Notes under the pieces: generated by a model | Databases searched by the model: none | What the model saw: the letters and a program-made list of their open reading frames with translations, nothing else | Told to the model about the DNA's origin: nothing | Translations under genes and position numbers: made by a program | NCBI GenBank assembly: GCA_019918135.1 | Contig: WBZZ01000611.1 | Location: 19,105 to 83,104 of the forward strand | Source of the DNA: Paulinella micropora | Lineage: Eukaryota > Cercozoa > Imbricatea > Euglyphida > Paulinellidae | Reading direction: 5' to 3' | Length of the DNA stretch: 64,000 nucleotides | Shown: piece after piece, positions 48,974 through 58,219 of the stretch | Layout: every line of letters starts with the position of its first letter | How positions within the stretch are numbered: position 1 is the stretch's first letter

Positions 48974-49514
48974 TTAAACTAAATCTGCAGTCAAGTCCAT
49001 GGCACTGACGCCGCCCTCGCCGTTCTCTTCGCCGGACAGAGGCACTCCAAACGCGTCTCGTTCAGAGAGGTCTTGGTCCGGGTAGGGCATGCCCTCTTCT
49101 TGTTTCCGGATCTGCAGCACGCGCCAAGAGAGCGTGACCTTTTCGCCCTTGCTGCACAGCGCAGTAGCTTGAATGACACACTTCACCACGTCGCCCTTTT
49201 GCAGCGTGTTAGTGTCTCCGCCTCCGAGAATCGTTCGCATCACCTTGTAGGCCTGCAGCACCGCGCCATTGTCGCGCGTGCTTGAAATCAAGGTCAATGT
49301 TTGTTTTAGCGGCCTTGTTGCCTTGGTCGTACACAGACGGGTCCCAGGCAAGCTGCATCGCGGGCAGAACCAGCGTGAGGCTCTTGTCGCCGTAGCACAG
49401 GTTCGAAAAGATGCTCCCGTAGGCGCTCCTTGGTTCCGACAGGCGCAGCTTCTTCGGGTCGGCCGCCGTGTCAAAGACCCTCACCTCATTGTTGTTGCCC
49501 GTGACGATCGACAT
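48974..49514 (-). pseudogene. possible DUF5871-type (ssDNA-binding-like) protein, frameshifted
   Basis: From 49514 (MSIVTGNNNEVRVFDTAADP) the frame reads YGSIFSNLCYGDKSLTLVLP and AMQLAWDPSVYDQG, a layout like the small NCLDV proteins with G..Y..I.L.Y....L.LQTP..... that are thought to bind single-stranded DNA. The frame changes near 49260-49290; the second part (to 48974) has VVKCVIQATALCSKGEKVTL, then an acidic tail (SGEENGEGG). An acidic C-terminus is common in single-strand binding proteins. Assignment is weak. It converges with the reductase gene, stop codons touching. Confidence 0.35.
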
Positions 49515-49638
49515 TTTTCGATTTATGGCTCGTTTTGCCAGAACAGGGTTTCTTTTTTCTTTTAAATCTTGAATTTCAAATCTCGCAGTTTAAAAGTTTT
49601 AATTAAAAGGTAGTAAAAAAAGAACAGTGTCTCAAAAA

Positions 49639-50607
49639 ATGATGACTCGTTTTCTCTGGAGGTCCAAGTCGCACTGCATCGCGTTCCGCCGGGCGCTCGA
49701 CTCGCTGTCGCCTCTGTTGCTGGAGGCCAGGGTCGAAGCGACCGTCGACAAGCTCGTGCTCTGCAGCGCGGCCGACGGGCTCGTCGCGCAGTTCGTGGTC
49801 CCTTTTTCGGGCGCGAACGGCGACTATGTCAACTTGATGTTTCCAAAGTGTGTGTTCAGCGTTGACCTCAAGGAACTGTCCTGCTGGCTCTCTACTTTCC
49901 GCGAGGGCATGATACTCGAACTGTCCGTCGCGGTGGATAACAAGCTGTGTGTCAAATTCTACAACGAGTCGAAATCGTTCGAACACTACAGTGACCTGAC
50001 CTCGCTGCTCGTGTCCCAAGAGGCGGCCTTCCTGCCGACTACCGAGTGGACCAATCTCGATCGCCTCGTCGAAGTCTCTGGCTCGGCGCTGAACGCCGTG
50101 ATCAGGCACCATTCGAAGAGCAATGCGCACTGCCGGCTGTTTGTGGAAGTGGACAGGCTCTGCACGGAATCCTCGCTGCGGGCGGTGGACACAGGCCGGC
50201 CGGCACGCACCAGCCTTGGCGGCATTGCTCTGGTCGCGGAGGACAAGGACTCGCTGCTGCGCTCGGACCTGTCACACCCGCCCGTCCAAGCCGGCGAGTG
50301 TGTCTACGCCCTGGAAATCCTCAAGAAGATACTCAAATCATGCGCTTTCCAGGAGAAAAAGACGGGCAGGGTGCTGGTCGGCGTTACACAGAACGTGCTG
50401 CACCTCGTCTCCAAGCGGGACGGCGGTCCGTGGCTCAAGTACACTATTCTGGCCGACGCCAATGAACCGCCCCCAGCTCTGCCCACGCTGGCGCCGCTTC
50501 CATTGACTGCCGACAGCGCCGCCGAGGACGAAGAGAGCCGCAAGCTGATCAAGCGCAAGAAGAAGAAGCTCAAGCGGACGAGAGACGAATCCCAGGCAGG
50601 CGCTTAA
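49639..50607 (+). CDS. PCNA-like sliding clamp
   Basis: An intact frame of 322 residues from the ATG at 49639. Residues about 1-265 fit the PCNA fold: FRRALDSLSPLLLEARVEAT, then VFSVDLKELSCWLSTFREG, and at the domain 2-3 end a VYALEILKKILKSC helix and VLVGVTQNVLHLVSKRDGG. Family members are about 260 residues; the extra C-terminal 60 residues are Pro/Ala-rich and then very basic (LIKRKKKKLKRTRDES). Processivity factor for the viral polymerase. Its 3' end overlaps the convergent zinc finger gene by 38 nt. Confidence 0.65.
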   Translation: MMTRFLWRSKSHCIAFRRALDSLSPLLLEARVEATVDKLVLCSAADGLVAQFVVPFSGANGDYVNLMFPKCVFSVDLKELSCWLSTFREGMILELSVAVDNKLCVKFYNESKSFEHYSDLTSLLVSQEAAFLPTTEWTNLDRLVEVSGSALNAVIRHHSKSNAHCRLFVEVDRLCTESSLRAVDTGRPARTSLGGIALVAEDKDSLLRSDLSHPPVQAGECVYALEILKKILKSCAFQEKKTGRVLVGVTQNVLHLVSKRDGGPWLKYTILADANEPPPALPTLAPLPLTADSAAEDEESRKLIKRKKKKLKRTRDESQAGA

Positions 50608-51022
50608 GCCTCCTCAGCGTGTACTTGCGGCCTGAAAGTTGGCTAATAAAATGTTTCTGTGTCTCTTTTCTGTGCACTGGCACGTACCAGTTAGTCACCC
50701 GGCCCACGGCCCTGAAAGCAGAGATGTCTAGCGGTCCGCCGTAGTCTACTAGTTTGTGGCGTGGCGGCGCCGGCTGAACTAGCTGCTTGTGCAGATTCAA
50801 TCTTAAGTAAGAGTGCAGGAGGTCCATTGAACGCGAACGCAGCGTCTCGGCAATGCCATAGTCCGCGTACGCGGCCGCGCAGCCCACCGTGCAGAAGTGA
50901 CCCCAGACGCACAACTCTTCGCCTGCGTGGGCTATTGGCAGCCCAAACCACTTGCTGTCGTCCCTCGCGCAGCCGTACGAGCAGTGCAGGCACTTGCCCT
51001 GGTAAGATTCAGTGCCCTCCAT
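50570..51022 (-). CDS. FCS-type zinc finger protein, VLTF2-like
   Basis: An intact 150-residue protein. CLHCSYGC starts a zinc site completed by WGHFCTVGCAAAYADYG, the MYM/FCS-type finger (usually FCS) found in poxvirus late transcription factor 2 and its giant-virus relatives. APPRHKLVDYGGPLDISAFR at about residues 86-105 matches the PPR..L..FGGPL.I..FR segment of those proteins. Probably a late transcription factor. Together with the next gene it gives two late-transcription markers side by side. Confidence 0.6.
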   Translation of the reverse strand: MEGTESYQGKCLHCSYGCARDDSKWFGLPIAHAGEELCVWGHFCTVGCAAAYADYGIAETLRSRSMDLLHSYLRLNLHKQLVQPAPPRHKLVDYGGPLDISAFRAVGRVTNWYVPVHRKETQKHFISQLSGRKYTLRRLKRLPGIRLSSA

Positions 51023-51126
51023 CCTTTCTGAATTCCTCGTCTTTTTTTCACTCTTTCATTTGTTTCAAATCTTGAATTTTAAACTGCCACGTTCGATCTG
51101 GGCATCTGTTTGCCGGCCGTCATATT

Positions 51127-51927
51127 ATGTCCTGCGAACACGACTGGACCTTCAGCCTCGCAACCACAGGTACGTACTGCTCGAAGTGTGGCTTAGTCAA
51201 GACAGAGCACGAGTTGTACACGTCGCAATGCTGGCTAGTGAACGGACAGATGGTAAGAGAGCAACACGCTCACAGACATGTCGGCTACACTCGCCTGAGC
51301 GGGTTCCGTCAGATAACACGCGAGACGTTCAACCTTCGAGGTGTCAATCAGTCTGCGTCGTGTGTCAGCCCGGCCTTGTTAGCACAGGCGAGGCGCCTGG
51401 TCCACAAGTGGCGGGCACAGAACAACGCGACGCCCGCTCGCCTCGCGTACATCTGGCGCAGGGAGAAGCTAGGCCCGCTGACCATCGACAAGGCCAGCCA
51501 GCTGTGCCACCTGCTAGGCTGCGGCCGGGGCCGGCGGGAGCCGAGCAAAGAAACGCTAGAGGAGTTGGAACGCCTCTTCAAAAAAGTAGACGCCTGCTGG
51601 CCCAAGGTGCTGAAGAAGCTGAGGCAGCGCTATGCGTGGGCGAGAAGATGTTTCGTCAATTATCAGACGTTACTGAGGGCTTTCCTGCTGTTGATGGACG
51701 AAGAAGAGCTAGCGGCACAAGTGCCGGAGCTGAATCAAGCCGAGTCGAGGCACAGACAAAGCGCCATGTTCGCGCTCGTTTGCGAAAAACAAGGCTGGCC
51801 TTTGAACGGCAGCGGCCTCGCGCGCCCGCTCGCCAGCCATCTTTTGTCTGGCCCGCACGCCAAGAAGAAAAAGAAAAAGAAAAAAAAAGAAAAAGACGCT
51901 GGCCATGATTGCTGTGGCTGTTGCTGA
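51127..51927 (+). CDS. VLTF3-like late transcription factor
   Basis: An intact 266-residue protein. The N-terminal zinc ribbon half-site YCSKCGLVKTEHE is followed by VGYTRLSGFRQITRETF (cf. YKRINHF), then TPARLAYIWRREK, PLTIDKASQLCHLLG, ETLEELERLFKKVDACWPKV, and RRCFVNYQTLLRAFLLLM (cf. FLSYSYVLxKFCELL). This order of blocks is that of VLTF3, a core NCLDV gene. The last 20 residues are a Lys run ending DCCGCC. It diverges from the FCS zinc finger gene, sharing the short gap 51023-51126. Confidence 0.6.
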   Translation: MSCEHDWTFSLATTGTYCSKCGLVKTEHELYTSQCWLVNGQMVREQHAHRHVGYTRLSGFRQITRETFNLRGVNQSASCVSPALLAQARRLVHKWRAQNNATPARLAYIWRREKLGPLTIDKASQLCHLLGCGRGRREPSKETLEELERLFKKVDACWPKVLKKLRQRYAWARRCFVNYQTLLRAFLLLMDEEELAAQVPELNQAESRHRQSAMFALVCEKQGWPLNGSGLARPLASHLLSGPHAKKKKKKKKKEKDAGHDCCGCC

Positions 51928-51967
51928 AAAAACAAATCTTGTACCACCTAATCATTAAATACAAAGA

Positions 51968-54477
51968 ATGTGGGTCAGCAGCGGGAGGTTTGGTGCCGGT
52001 CCGAACGGGCGAGAGGTCGTTGATTTCACTGGAGGCCCGTCCCAGGCGGAAATCGACGCCTTTAATAACACAACTCCGCAAGAAATCCGCGAAGGCAAGA
52101 AACCGGTGCCGAGCTTCGCGAGACTGCCCTTGCACAAGTATTTTGCTAATAAGCAGTGGTTGTGATCAACCTACAGGGAGGGCTTCATAAGCGGGCTGAA
52201 GAACCTCCAAGACAATCGCGAGGAAGTCCTCGACCGCGTGCACCTGGTCTCGCTAGGCGTCGAATCTGCCCTGCACCAGCCTTCGCAGCGGCTGGCGGCG
52301 GTCATCAACTCGCGCCGGGGTAAATGGAGCGAGTTTATCATCAAGGGCACCGAGAAGAGCGGCGTGCTGCACGCGGTCGACACTTTTCGCGGCACGGGGC
52401 TAGACGACGAGAAGCTGCTGTCTTCGAAGGAGGCGACCATGGTCGATTTCAAGGTCATCGCGACCTCGGACGAGAATGCCTGGCTCACGCTTCCGGACAG
52501 CGCCGCCAGAATAGAGAACCGCGACGAATGGCACGACGACGTCGGTTCCTTCAGGACTTACGTGTTCGGCCCCAACCACCAGTATTGCACTGTCAAGGGC
52601 GCGGCCAAGAAGCCCTTCTGGATCTATCTCCTGGACTGCTGCACCCAGCTGCTGCGCTTGCGCAGCGATGTCGAACAATGGCTGCCGTTCATCATCGACC
52701 TGGTGGACGCGTGCAAGCCGCACTCCGACACGAGAAGCAAGGCGTACGTGAAGTTCAGGACCCAGTGGCTCATTCTCGCGAGCAAAAAGGAAGCGGACAT
52801 AAAGAAAAAAGACAACTCCAAACAGCCCTCGCGGTGCGCTTGGGGCAAGAAGTTCGTGGTCAAGCACCTTACGCAAGGGTCCCTCTTCCGCGATCGGACG
52901 CTGAACCAGCGCACCGTCAGGCAGACGAACGAAGTCAATGTCAAGAAGATGACCGAGCGGAACACGTTGCTCGCGGACCCGTGGTTTGCGTTCCTGGACG
53001 ATCGCCGCGGCGCCGACCGCCAGCAGCAGCGCCAATGATTTGAGGCTGCCCTCGGCGTTGTCGCCTAGCTGCTTGGTGGTGTCCATCGCTTCTTTCGGAA
53101 TGTCAGTCACCTTGTCGATCTGCTTGCCGAAAAAGTTGCCGATGCCCTTAATGGTGTTGCCGAACTGCCGCAGCCCTTCGCGGGTCCGAACTGTACCAGG
53201 CCATGCTAGCCAAAGCGGACTGTTTCGAATCGGCCGAGGCCAAGCGCACCAACACCGGCCCCTTTGCGCCGACGATGCGCTACCCGCTCTGGGCCCTGCA
53301 GAGCTTCCTGCTGCTCGCGATTCTGGGCTGCCGGCAGATAGAACTCTGGAAATGGTCGGAGTTCTTGCCCGTGAACGAAGAGGAACATATCATCTTCTCG
53401 GAGATCGGGCGGCAGAAGCACGTCGTCCAGCACAGGGCGGCCAAGAAGGGGGCCGCGCCCGACTCAGACCCGGCCGACAGCGATTTGCAGGACCTGATCT
53501 TTATAGGCAAACCGATCGCACTCCCTGCCGCCACGTCGGCCGGCGTGCTGCGCATCTGGAAGCACATGAGCTTGCTGATCGAAAATCACTTCAGGCACCG
53601 CTCGCGGCTGGCGCCCGAAGAGAACAAGCTCATGAAAAAGGACAGACCCAAGAGCGATTACCTGAGCTGGACTACGCACCGCGCAGAGATCTTAGCACAG
53701 GAGGACGAGCAACCTTTGGCTCCGCCTGCCAAACGGATGAAGGTCTCGACGCTGCCGTGGATGAACACGCTCGCCGAGTCGAAAAAAGTGACAGACACGC
53801 CTAGCCAAGCGCTCATTAACGACCAGGTCACCGCGACCATGAAGGGAGCGGGGTTTTCAAACACGTTCGACTACCTCACGCAGATGCACTACGAACGAGC
53901 GAAGGATTTTCTCATCCCCAGCCCACACAAGCTCCGGGCCATCTACGCCAACTGCGTCTACGCGCTGTACGGTGAGCACAGCCAAGTCTCGCGCACCATC
54001 TTCATGTCGCGGGTGCTCGGCCACTCACTGATGTTTGCCAACAACACCGAGGCAGTCTCGAACCTCAAGTCCCAGATGTTCTACGATTCTGTAAAAGTGC
54101 AAACACGCAGCGTCCCGTCCCTGACGGAGCCCGACTTGCTCAAGATTGTGCAGGCCATCGTGGACCAAGGGGCTAGGTTGGCGGAGGACTTCAACCGTCT
54201 GAAGGGCGAGCTCGCATACGTAATTCCCCCCACACTCAAACAGCTGCCTCGCGAGACCAGAGCCGAACGGTTACGCAGGCAGGCCGTGGAATTTTTCGCG
54301 GCAAATTTGCAGCAACATGCCGGAGAACTGCGCCGGCCCGGTTTTTGGCGCGGAACGTTAGATTCCATTTTTTCCGTGAAGGCTTCCTACCGTTTTGCCA
54401 ATCATGCAAATGTCGCTCTTGATACGGCCGATCCTACACCAGCCGCTCAGATCACGCGGTTTATGCAATTGTGCTAA
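51968..54477 (+). pseudogene. tyrosine recombinase resembling telomere resolvases, broken
   Basis: N-terminal part 51968-52995 (one frame, interrupted by TGA at 52163-52165) and C-terminal part from about 53195 to 54477 in another frame. The C-terminal part has the full tyrosine recombinase set: Arg in LGCRQIELWKWSEF, His and Arg in SPHKLRAIYANCVYALY, His in RVLGHSLMF and the nucleophile Tyr in MFYDSVKV. The HKLRAIYAN and SRVLGH segments look most like protelomerases, which cut and reseal hairpin telomeres. Total length would be over 750 residues. A reverse-reading segment (52998-53190) separates the two parts. Confidence 0.55.
52998..53190 (-). other. antisense coding-like segment inside the recombinase gene
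   Basis: On the minus strand the sequence reads smoothly as LRQFGNTIKGIGNFFGKQID.., TDIPKEAMDTTKQLGDNAEG and SLKSLALLLAVGAAAI, an amphipathic to hydrophobic pattern typical of a membrane-active or virion protein. The plus strand here does not read as part of the recombinase. It may be an inserted or inverted fragment of another gene, or a separate small gene between two recombinase-related genes. Confidence 0.35.
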
Positions 54478-54532
54478 GAGATTCAAGAATTAAAAGCTCA
54501 TAATCTGACTTTATTGAAAGTACAAAAGTGCA

Positions 54533-55089
54533 ATGAGTCAAGTAAAGCCGTGCCGAGTGGCGCCAGATGGGAAAATTTCGCTGATTGATTTTGCCGGGAA
54601 AACGTTTCCTTTTTTGACTCCTAGCCGTTGCGCGGAACGAATTCGCAGACACCTCCAGCTGCACCCCTACCGCTTAGCCAACGGTCACATTTCGAAATTC
54701 AAATTCCCGAAACAACGCGGACAACGTGCGGGCACGTGGGTTGTGCCCCTGAAATCGCGGCCGAAGTGGTGGAGCAATTCGCGTCGGACTGGAACGTACG
54801 CCCCTCACGGCGGACACAGGCCAGGGTCAGCGACCAGCCCTCTGTACCAATCGTCGCCGCTGCCGTGAGCGATCTCGAGGGCGTCAGGGACGGACTTGCA
54901 GTTCTTGGACAGCTCGCTCCAGACACAACAAGCGCGTTCCAATCTACTCTGGACGAGGCAGTTGGTGCAGTTGACACCGAAGAAGAGACAATACCTCCTT
55001 TCGAAATCCTGTCCCCTGTTCTGACTTACGAGCAGGACGGGGAAGAAGAAAATGAACTTGATAGCTTCCCAGAGCATTTTGCTTTTTAA
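54533..55089 (+). pseudogene. unknown protein, frameshifted
   Basis: From the ATG at 54533 (MSQVKPCRVAPDGKISLIDF) to about 54715 in one frame, then to 55089 in another (ADWN-type helix, SDLEGVRDGLAVLGQLAPD, acidic end EEENELDSFPEHFAF). Similar composition across the break suggests one gene of about 185 codons. No known domain. Confidence 0.4.
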
Positions 55090-55220
55090 TTAAAATCGAG
55101 AAGAAGATTTAAAAATCAGTAATGTACAGATTCTTGTTGAACCGGGGCGAAAACCAGGCGGCCACCTCTTTGGCTCCCGTCAGCCAAAAATAACTAGTCC
55201 TTGTCTACTTGCAGAACGGG

Positions 55221-55685
55221 CTAGCCCATTTCTTCGTACGCCGCCCGGAAGCGGTGGGTAGACACGTACGCCAGGGTCACGACGGAGTCTCGTGTCGTCC
55301 TGGGCACTGGGAAAGACGTGCGGCCCATGCGCTTGCACGCGGCGAAGGGCGTGATTACTCTGTGGCGGTTGTTAAACACGAAACAGGTGGCACAGTAGCC
55401 CTCGACCGTCTTTTTTTGGACGCAGGAAAAGCAGATAACTTCGCTCTTGCGCGACACGGTGTTGATGAGGCGTGGCAGCGACTTGGTGTCGTAATTAAAA
55501 GTAGCGTTCAGGAATTTGTGCAGGCCGGACAACTCGCCGTTCTGCACTTTACGCCGTTTCCACCGGCCGCGCGCGAACCGGTTTGTGTGCGTTTTCAGGT
55601 GGCGGATCGCGTGCGCGACCTCGCCGATGCGGAGGTACGACAGCACTTCCACCAAAAGATCAGCCGGTAGCGCGGCTAGCAACAT
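55221..55685 (-). CDS. F-box-like protein with Cys cluster
   Basis: Start at 55685 (MLLAALPADLLVEVLSYLRI) is preferred over the Met at 55772 because LPADLLVEVLSYL is an F-box start. The 154-residue protein then has a basic middle and CFSCVQKKTVEGYCATCFVF, a possible CxxC..CxxC zinc site. F-box proteins link substrates to SCF ubiquitin ligases. The 5' end overlaps the packaging ATPase gene region by 26 nt. Frame intact. Confidence 0.5.
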   Translation of the reverse strand: MLLAALPADLLVEVLSYLRIGEVAHAIRHLKTHTNRFARGRWKRRKVQNGELSGLHKFLNATFNYDTKSLPRLINTVSRKSEVICFSCVQKKTVEGYCATCFVFNNRHRVITPFAACKRMGRTSFPVPRTTRDSVVTLAYVSTHRFRAAYEEMG

Positions 55686-57018
55686 CCCCTTTTGTGCTAA
55701 TGGGAAGGGAGAGAACTTTTGTTTTTTTTTGCATTTCAGAGCCGTCGTAACCGTCGGAGGGCGGCCCGCCACCTATAACAGGCGCGAGCGGCTTGACCTT
55801 CGTGCCCGCGTTGGTGTACGCGAACTTGTTCTTGAACGGCGTAATCATCTGGTTCTGTTGTGCAAACCGCTCCGCCGCCAGCTTCTCTGCCTCTCGGGTT
55901 TGGTCGTCCAGCCGCTTGAGGATCTCTTTGTCTCGCTGGGCCATGGTCTTCCCGTCCTTTTTCAGGCGCTGTCTCGCGCGGTCGCCGTAAAAAAGCATTC
56001 GTTGCATCACTTCTCGCTCTTGGCGCGACATCCCCTTGAGCGAAGTCGGCAGCCAGCTCGGCGCGCGGTACGCCAGCTGTTTCAGTCTCTCTTGTTTCTG
56101 GATGTCCGCGCGGCTCGGCTGCTTGGGCGGGTCGGGCCCTCTGAGGATGACTTCGCCGTCCGGCAACGAAGCGGGCGCGAGCCAGGACTTGTAATTGAAC
56201 TCAAGCCGGTCGATGTGCTCCTGCTAAACCATTGCAGCATGCCGTGTCCCGACGTGGCGCTCGTCCGTCGCTTGGGCCAAGTGTGCAAAGAACTCCTTTT
56301 TCGGGAAGAGCTGGCCAAAGTTCTCCCACAAGTTGTTGAGGGTGCGCTGCACTTTCGAGTTGAACATGATGCAATGTGACGTTTGCTCGCGCATAATGGG
56401 ACTCACTGAGTTGGCCGGTAAGGCACTGCACCGCGATGAAGATCGTGATGTTATAATGGCGGTACGTGCCGAAAAAGTTCTGCATCCAGCGGTCGGTCGA
56501 GTCGAATATGCCGACCAGGTCGTCAAACACAATGAACGACGGCTCCAAACGTTTGTTTTCCAGGTAGCGCTTCTTGAGGTTTTCTACATAGTTCTGCAAG
56601 ATGTCCATCCTAAAACCTTCGTAGATCTTGCAGTGCTGCTCGCTCGCAAAGTGGAACGAAAAGCTGTTCTTAAACTTGGTGCGAACCATGATCAGGCCGT
56701 ACTGGAAAGGGTCCTTTTTGCGCGCGCACAGGCTGTACAGGAGCCATTTCAGGAAATGCGTTTTTTCCCACGCTCCGACTTACCGACTAGCACGAACAGC
56801 TGCCCCGCTCCCTTTTCGCGCGGGTAGAAAACTTCGATGTTCCGCTTGAACTCGGTCGGCTGCAGCTGTTCTGCCTGTTGTTGTTGCTTCTTCTTGCCTT
56901 TCCTGCCCTTGTCTTTCTGCTTGTCGACATATTCAAGTATTTTCTCTTCGACCGTCTTCTCGCCCAGCTGCTGCTCCGGCTCCTGCAGCCGGTCTACCGG
57001 GCCCTTGACAGTCTGCAT
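55660..57018 (-). pseudogene. A32-like FtsK/HerA packaging ATPase, broken
   Basis: Starts at 57018 (MQTVKGPVDRLQEPEQQLGE). The first part ends with QLFVLVGKSERGKK, a Walker A cut by a frameshift near 56755. The second part (from 56689) has Walker B PSFIVFDDLVGIFD and then YRHYNITIFIAVQCL, the Gln-containing sensor region of viral packaging ATPases. A further frame change near 56350 and TAG at 56224-56226 precede a C-terminal region (to 55660) with FNYKSWLAPASL and a Lys/Gln-rich helix, QERLKQLAYRAPSW.. . Unrelated in sequence to the PLV ATPases in this window. Confidence 0.65.
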
Positions 57019-57094
57019 TTTTTTCTAGTAGAGATTGAAAGCAGAATAGTATATTTTTTTTTTTCGTGGCAGTGTTTTAACACCAGCCAGCACG

Positions 57095-57362
57095 ATGCCC
57101 AAGCAATCCTGGAAAACAAAGCACGCCGGCGCCGCGTTCACTAGCAAGGCCCTACAAAAAGAAGACAACTGGTTACGCGGGCGGTGGGTCGGCCGAGATG
57201 GCGGCCCGCACCCGCCACATCATGAAACACGTAAACCCGGACCTGTCGACCGCGCTGGATGCGATCCACGGCGATGACGCTCTCGGCCCTGCATTTGCTG
57301 ACATAAACAATATCCTTGGTAGACTCGGCGGGCATCCAAGTGAGAGTTTTTTTTTATTCTAA
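57095..57362 (+). pseudogene. small protein with SAEMAART motif, paralogue 1
   Basis: Starts MPKQSWKTKHAGAAFTSKAL; after a frame change near 57180 the sequence reads SAEMAARTRHIMKHVNPDLS and ends LGRLGGHPSESF. The SAEMAARTxxIxKxVNPxLS segment recurs in the next gene with nearly the same DNA (GTCGGCCGAGATGGCGGCCC), so this is a tandem duplication. Function unknown; the basic N-terminus suggests a virion core protein. Confidence 0.4.
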
Positions 57363-57396
57363 AAATTTTACACGTGGAAATCGCGATTTGTAAAAA

Positions 57397-58183
57397 ATGA
57401 AACGACGCGCCTTTACCACCAATGCCCGCCTGCCGTTCAAGAAATGCCGCACGGGCTTTGCAGGGGCGTGTCGGCCGAGATGGCGGCCCGCACCCATCGC
57501 ATCATAAAATTTGTGAACCCACAACTCTCGGCCGCCCTTCAATTGGTCGACGCGCCCCAGGCGGTCAACGTACCAGTGCCAACAAGCCTAGATCGTGAGT
57601 CGAAACAAGTGGCGCGCTTGCTAGAGAAACTAACCAAAGCGCTCGGCTACGACGTCGCTCCGTACATAGTCAACAGGCAGGCCCCTCCAGCTCTAGTGCC
57701 GTCGGCCGTGTCGTCGGCCGTGCCCCTCGCACCACCGCCACCGCCGCCGCCACTCCACCCTCGCAACCAAAACCTCTTAAGATTGTCAAGAACACCGCTG
57801 CCCTCAAACCTAAAAAACAAGAGGCTGGTACTATCGATATGGCCGAGATCGTGGCACGCAGTGGCAAGCTGGCGACCGCCGTGGGTCCCGTCATCACCAA
57901 ACAGGAGGAGAAGGATCTCCACACGCTGATAGACAGGTACAGACGAGACAGGGACAGCCACGGGCAGCTGTACCACGCCGCGAAGAGGCACGCGCTGAGC
58001 GAGGACAAGAAGGTGCCGGCCCCGTACGGCGAGCAGCTCAGGGCACAGTTGGCCGAGTACGAGGCCAGAATCCAAGAGCTGCGGTCAGCGGCCAAGGCGG
58101 CAAAACCTGACGAAGCCAAGCGGAAGCGCAAGCAGATAACACAGTACGAGAAACTAGTACAACAAATCACAAAGTCGCTATAA
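57397..58183 (+). pseudogene. protein with SAEMAART motif, paralogue 2, frameshifted
   Basis: Starts MKRRAFTTNARLPFKKCRTG, changes frame near 57460, then has SAEMAARTHRIIKFVNPQLS, a Pro/Ala-rich linker (PPPPPPPL), and after another change near 57780 a helical C-terminus from about 57839 (MAEIVARSGKLATAVGPVIT) to LVQQITKSL. About 260 codons in all. Unknown function, likely structural. Confidence 0.4.
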
Positions 58184-58219
58184 AAAACTTTTTTTTCTTC
58201 TCCTTGATTTTCAAAAAGA

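Noticed and set aside
52324-53043. Arg/His-rich frame of 239 codons overlapping the recombinase N-terminal part
   Set aside because: GC-rich shadow frame with atypical composition; the alternative frame has normal amino acid usage and continues 5' to 51968.
55209-56379. Plus-strand frames of 153 and 287 codons opposite the F-box and ATPase genes
   Set aside because: Complement of the supported minus-strand genes, Arg/Val/Leu-rich without motifs.
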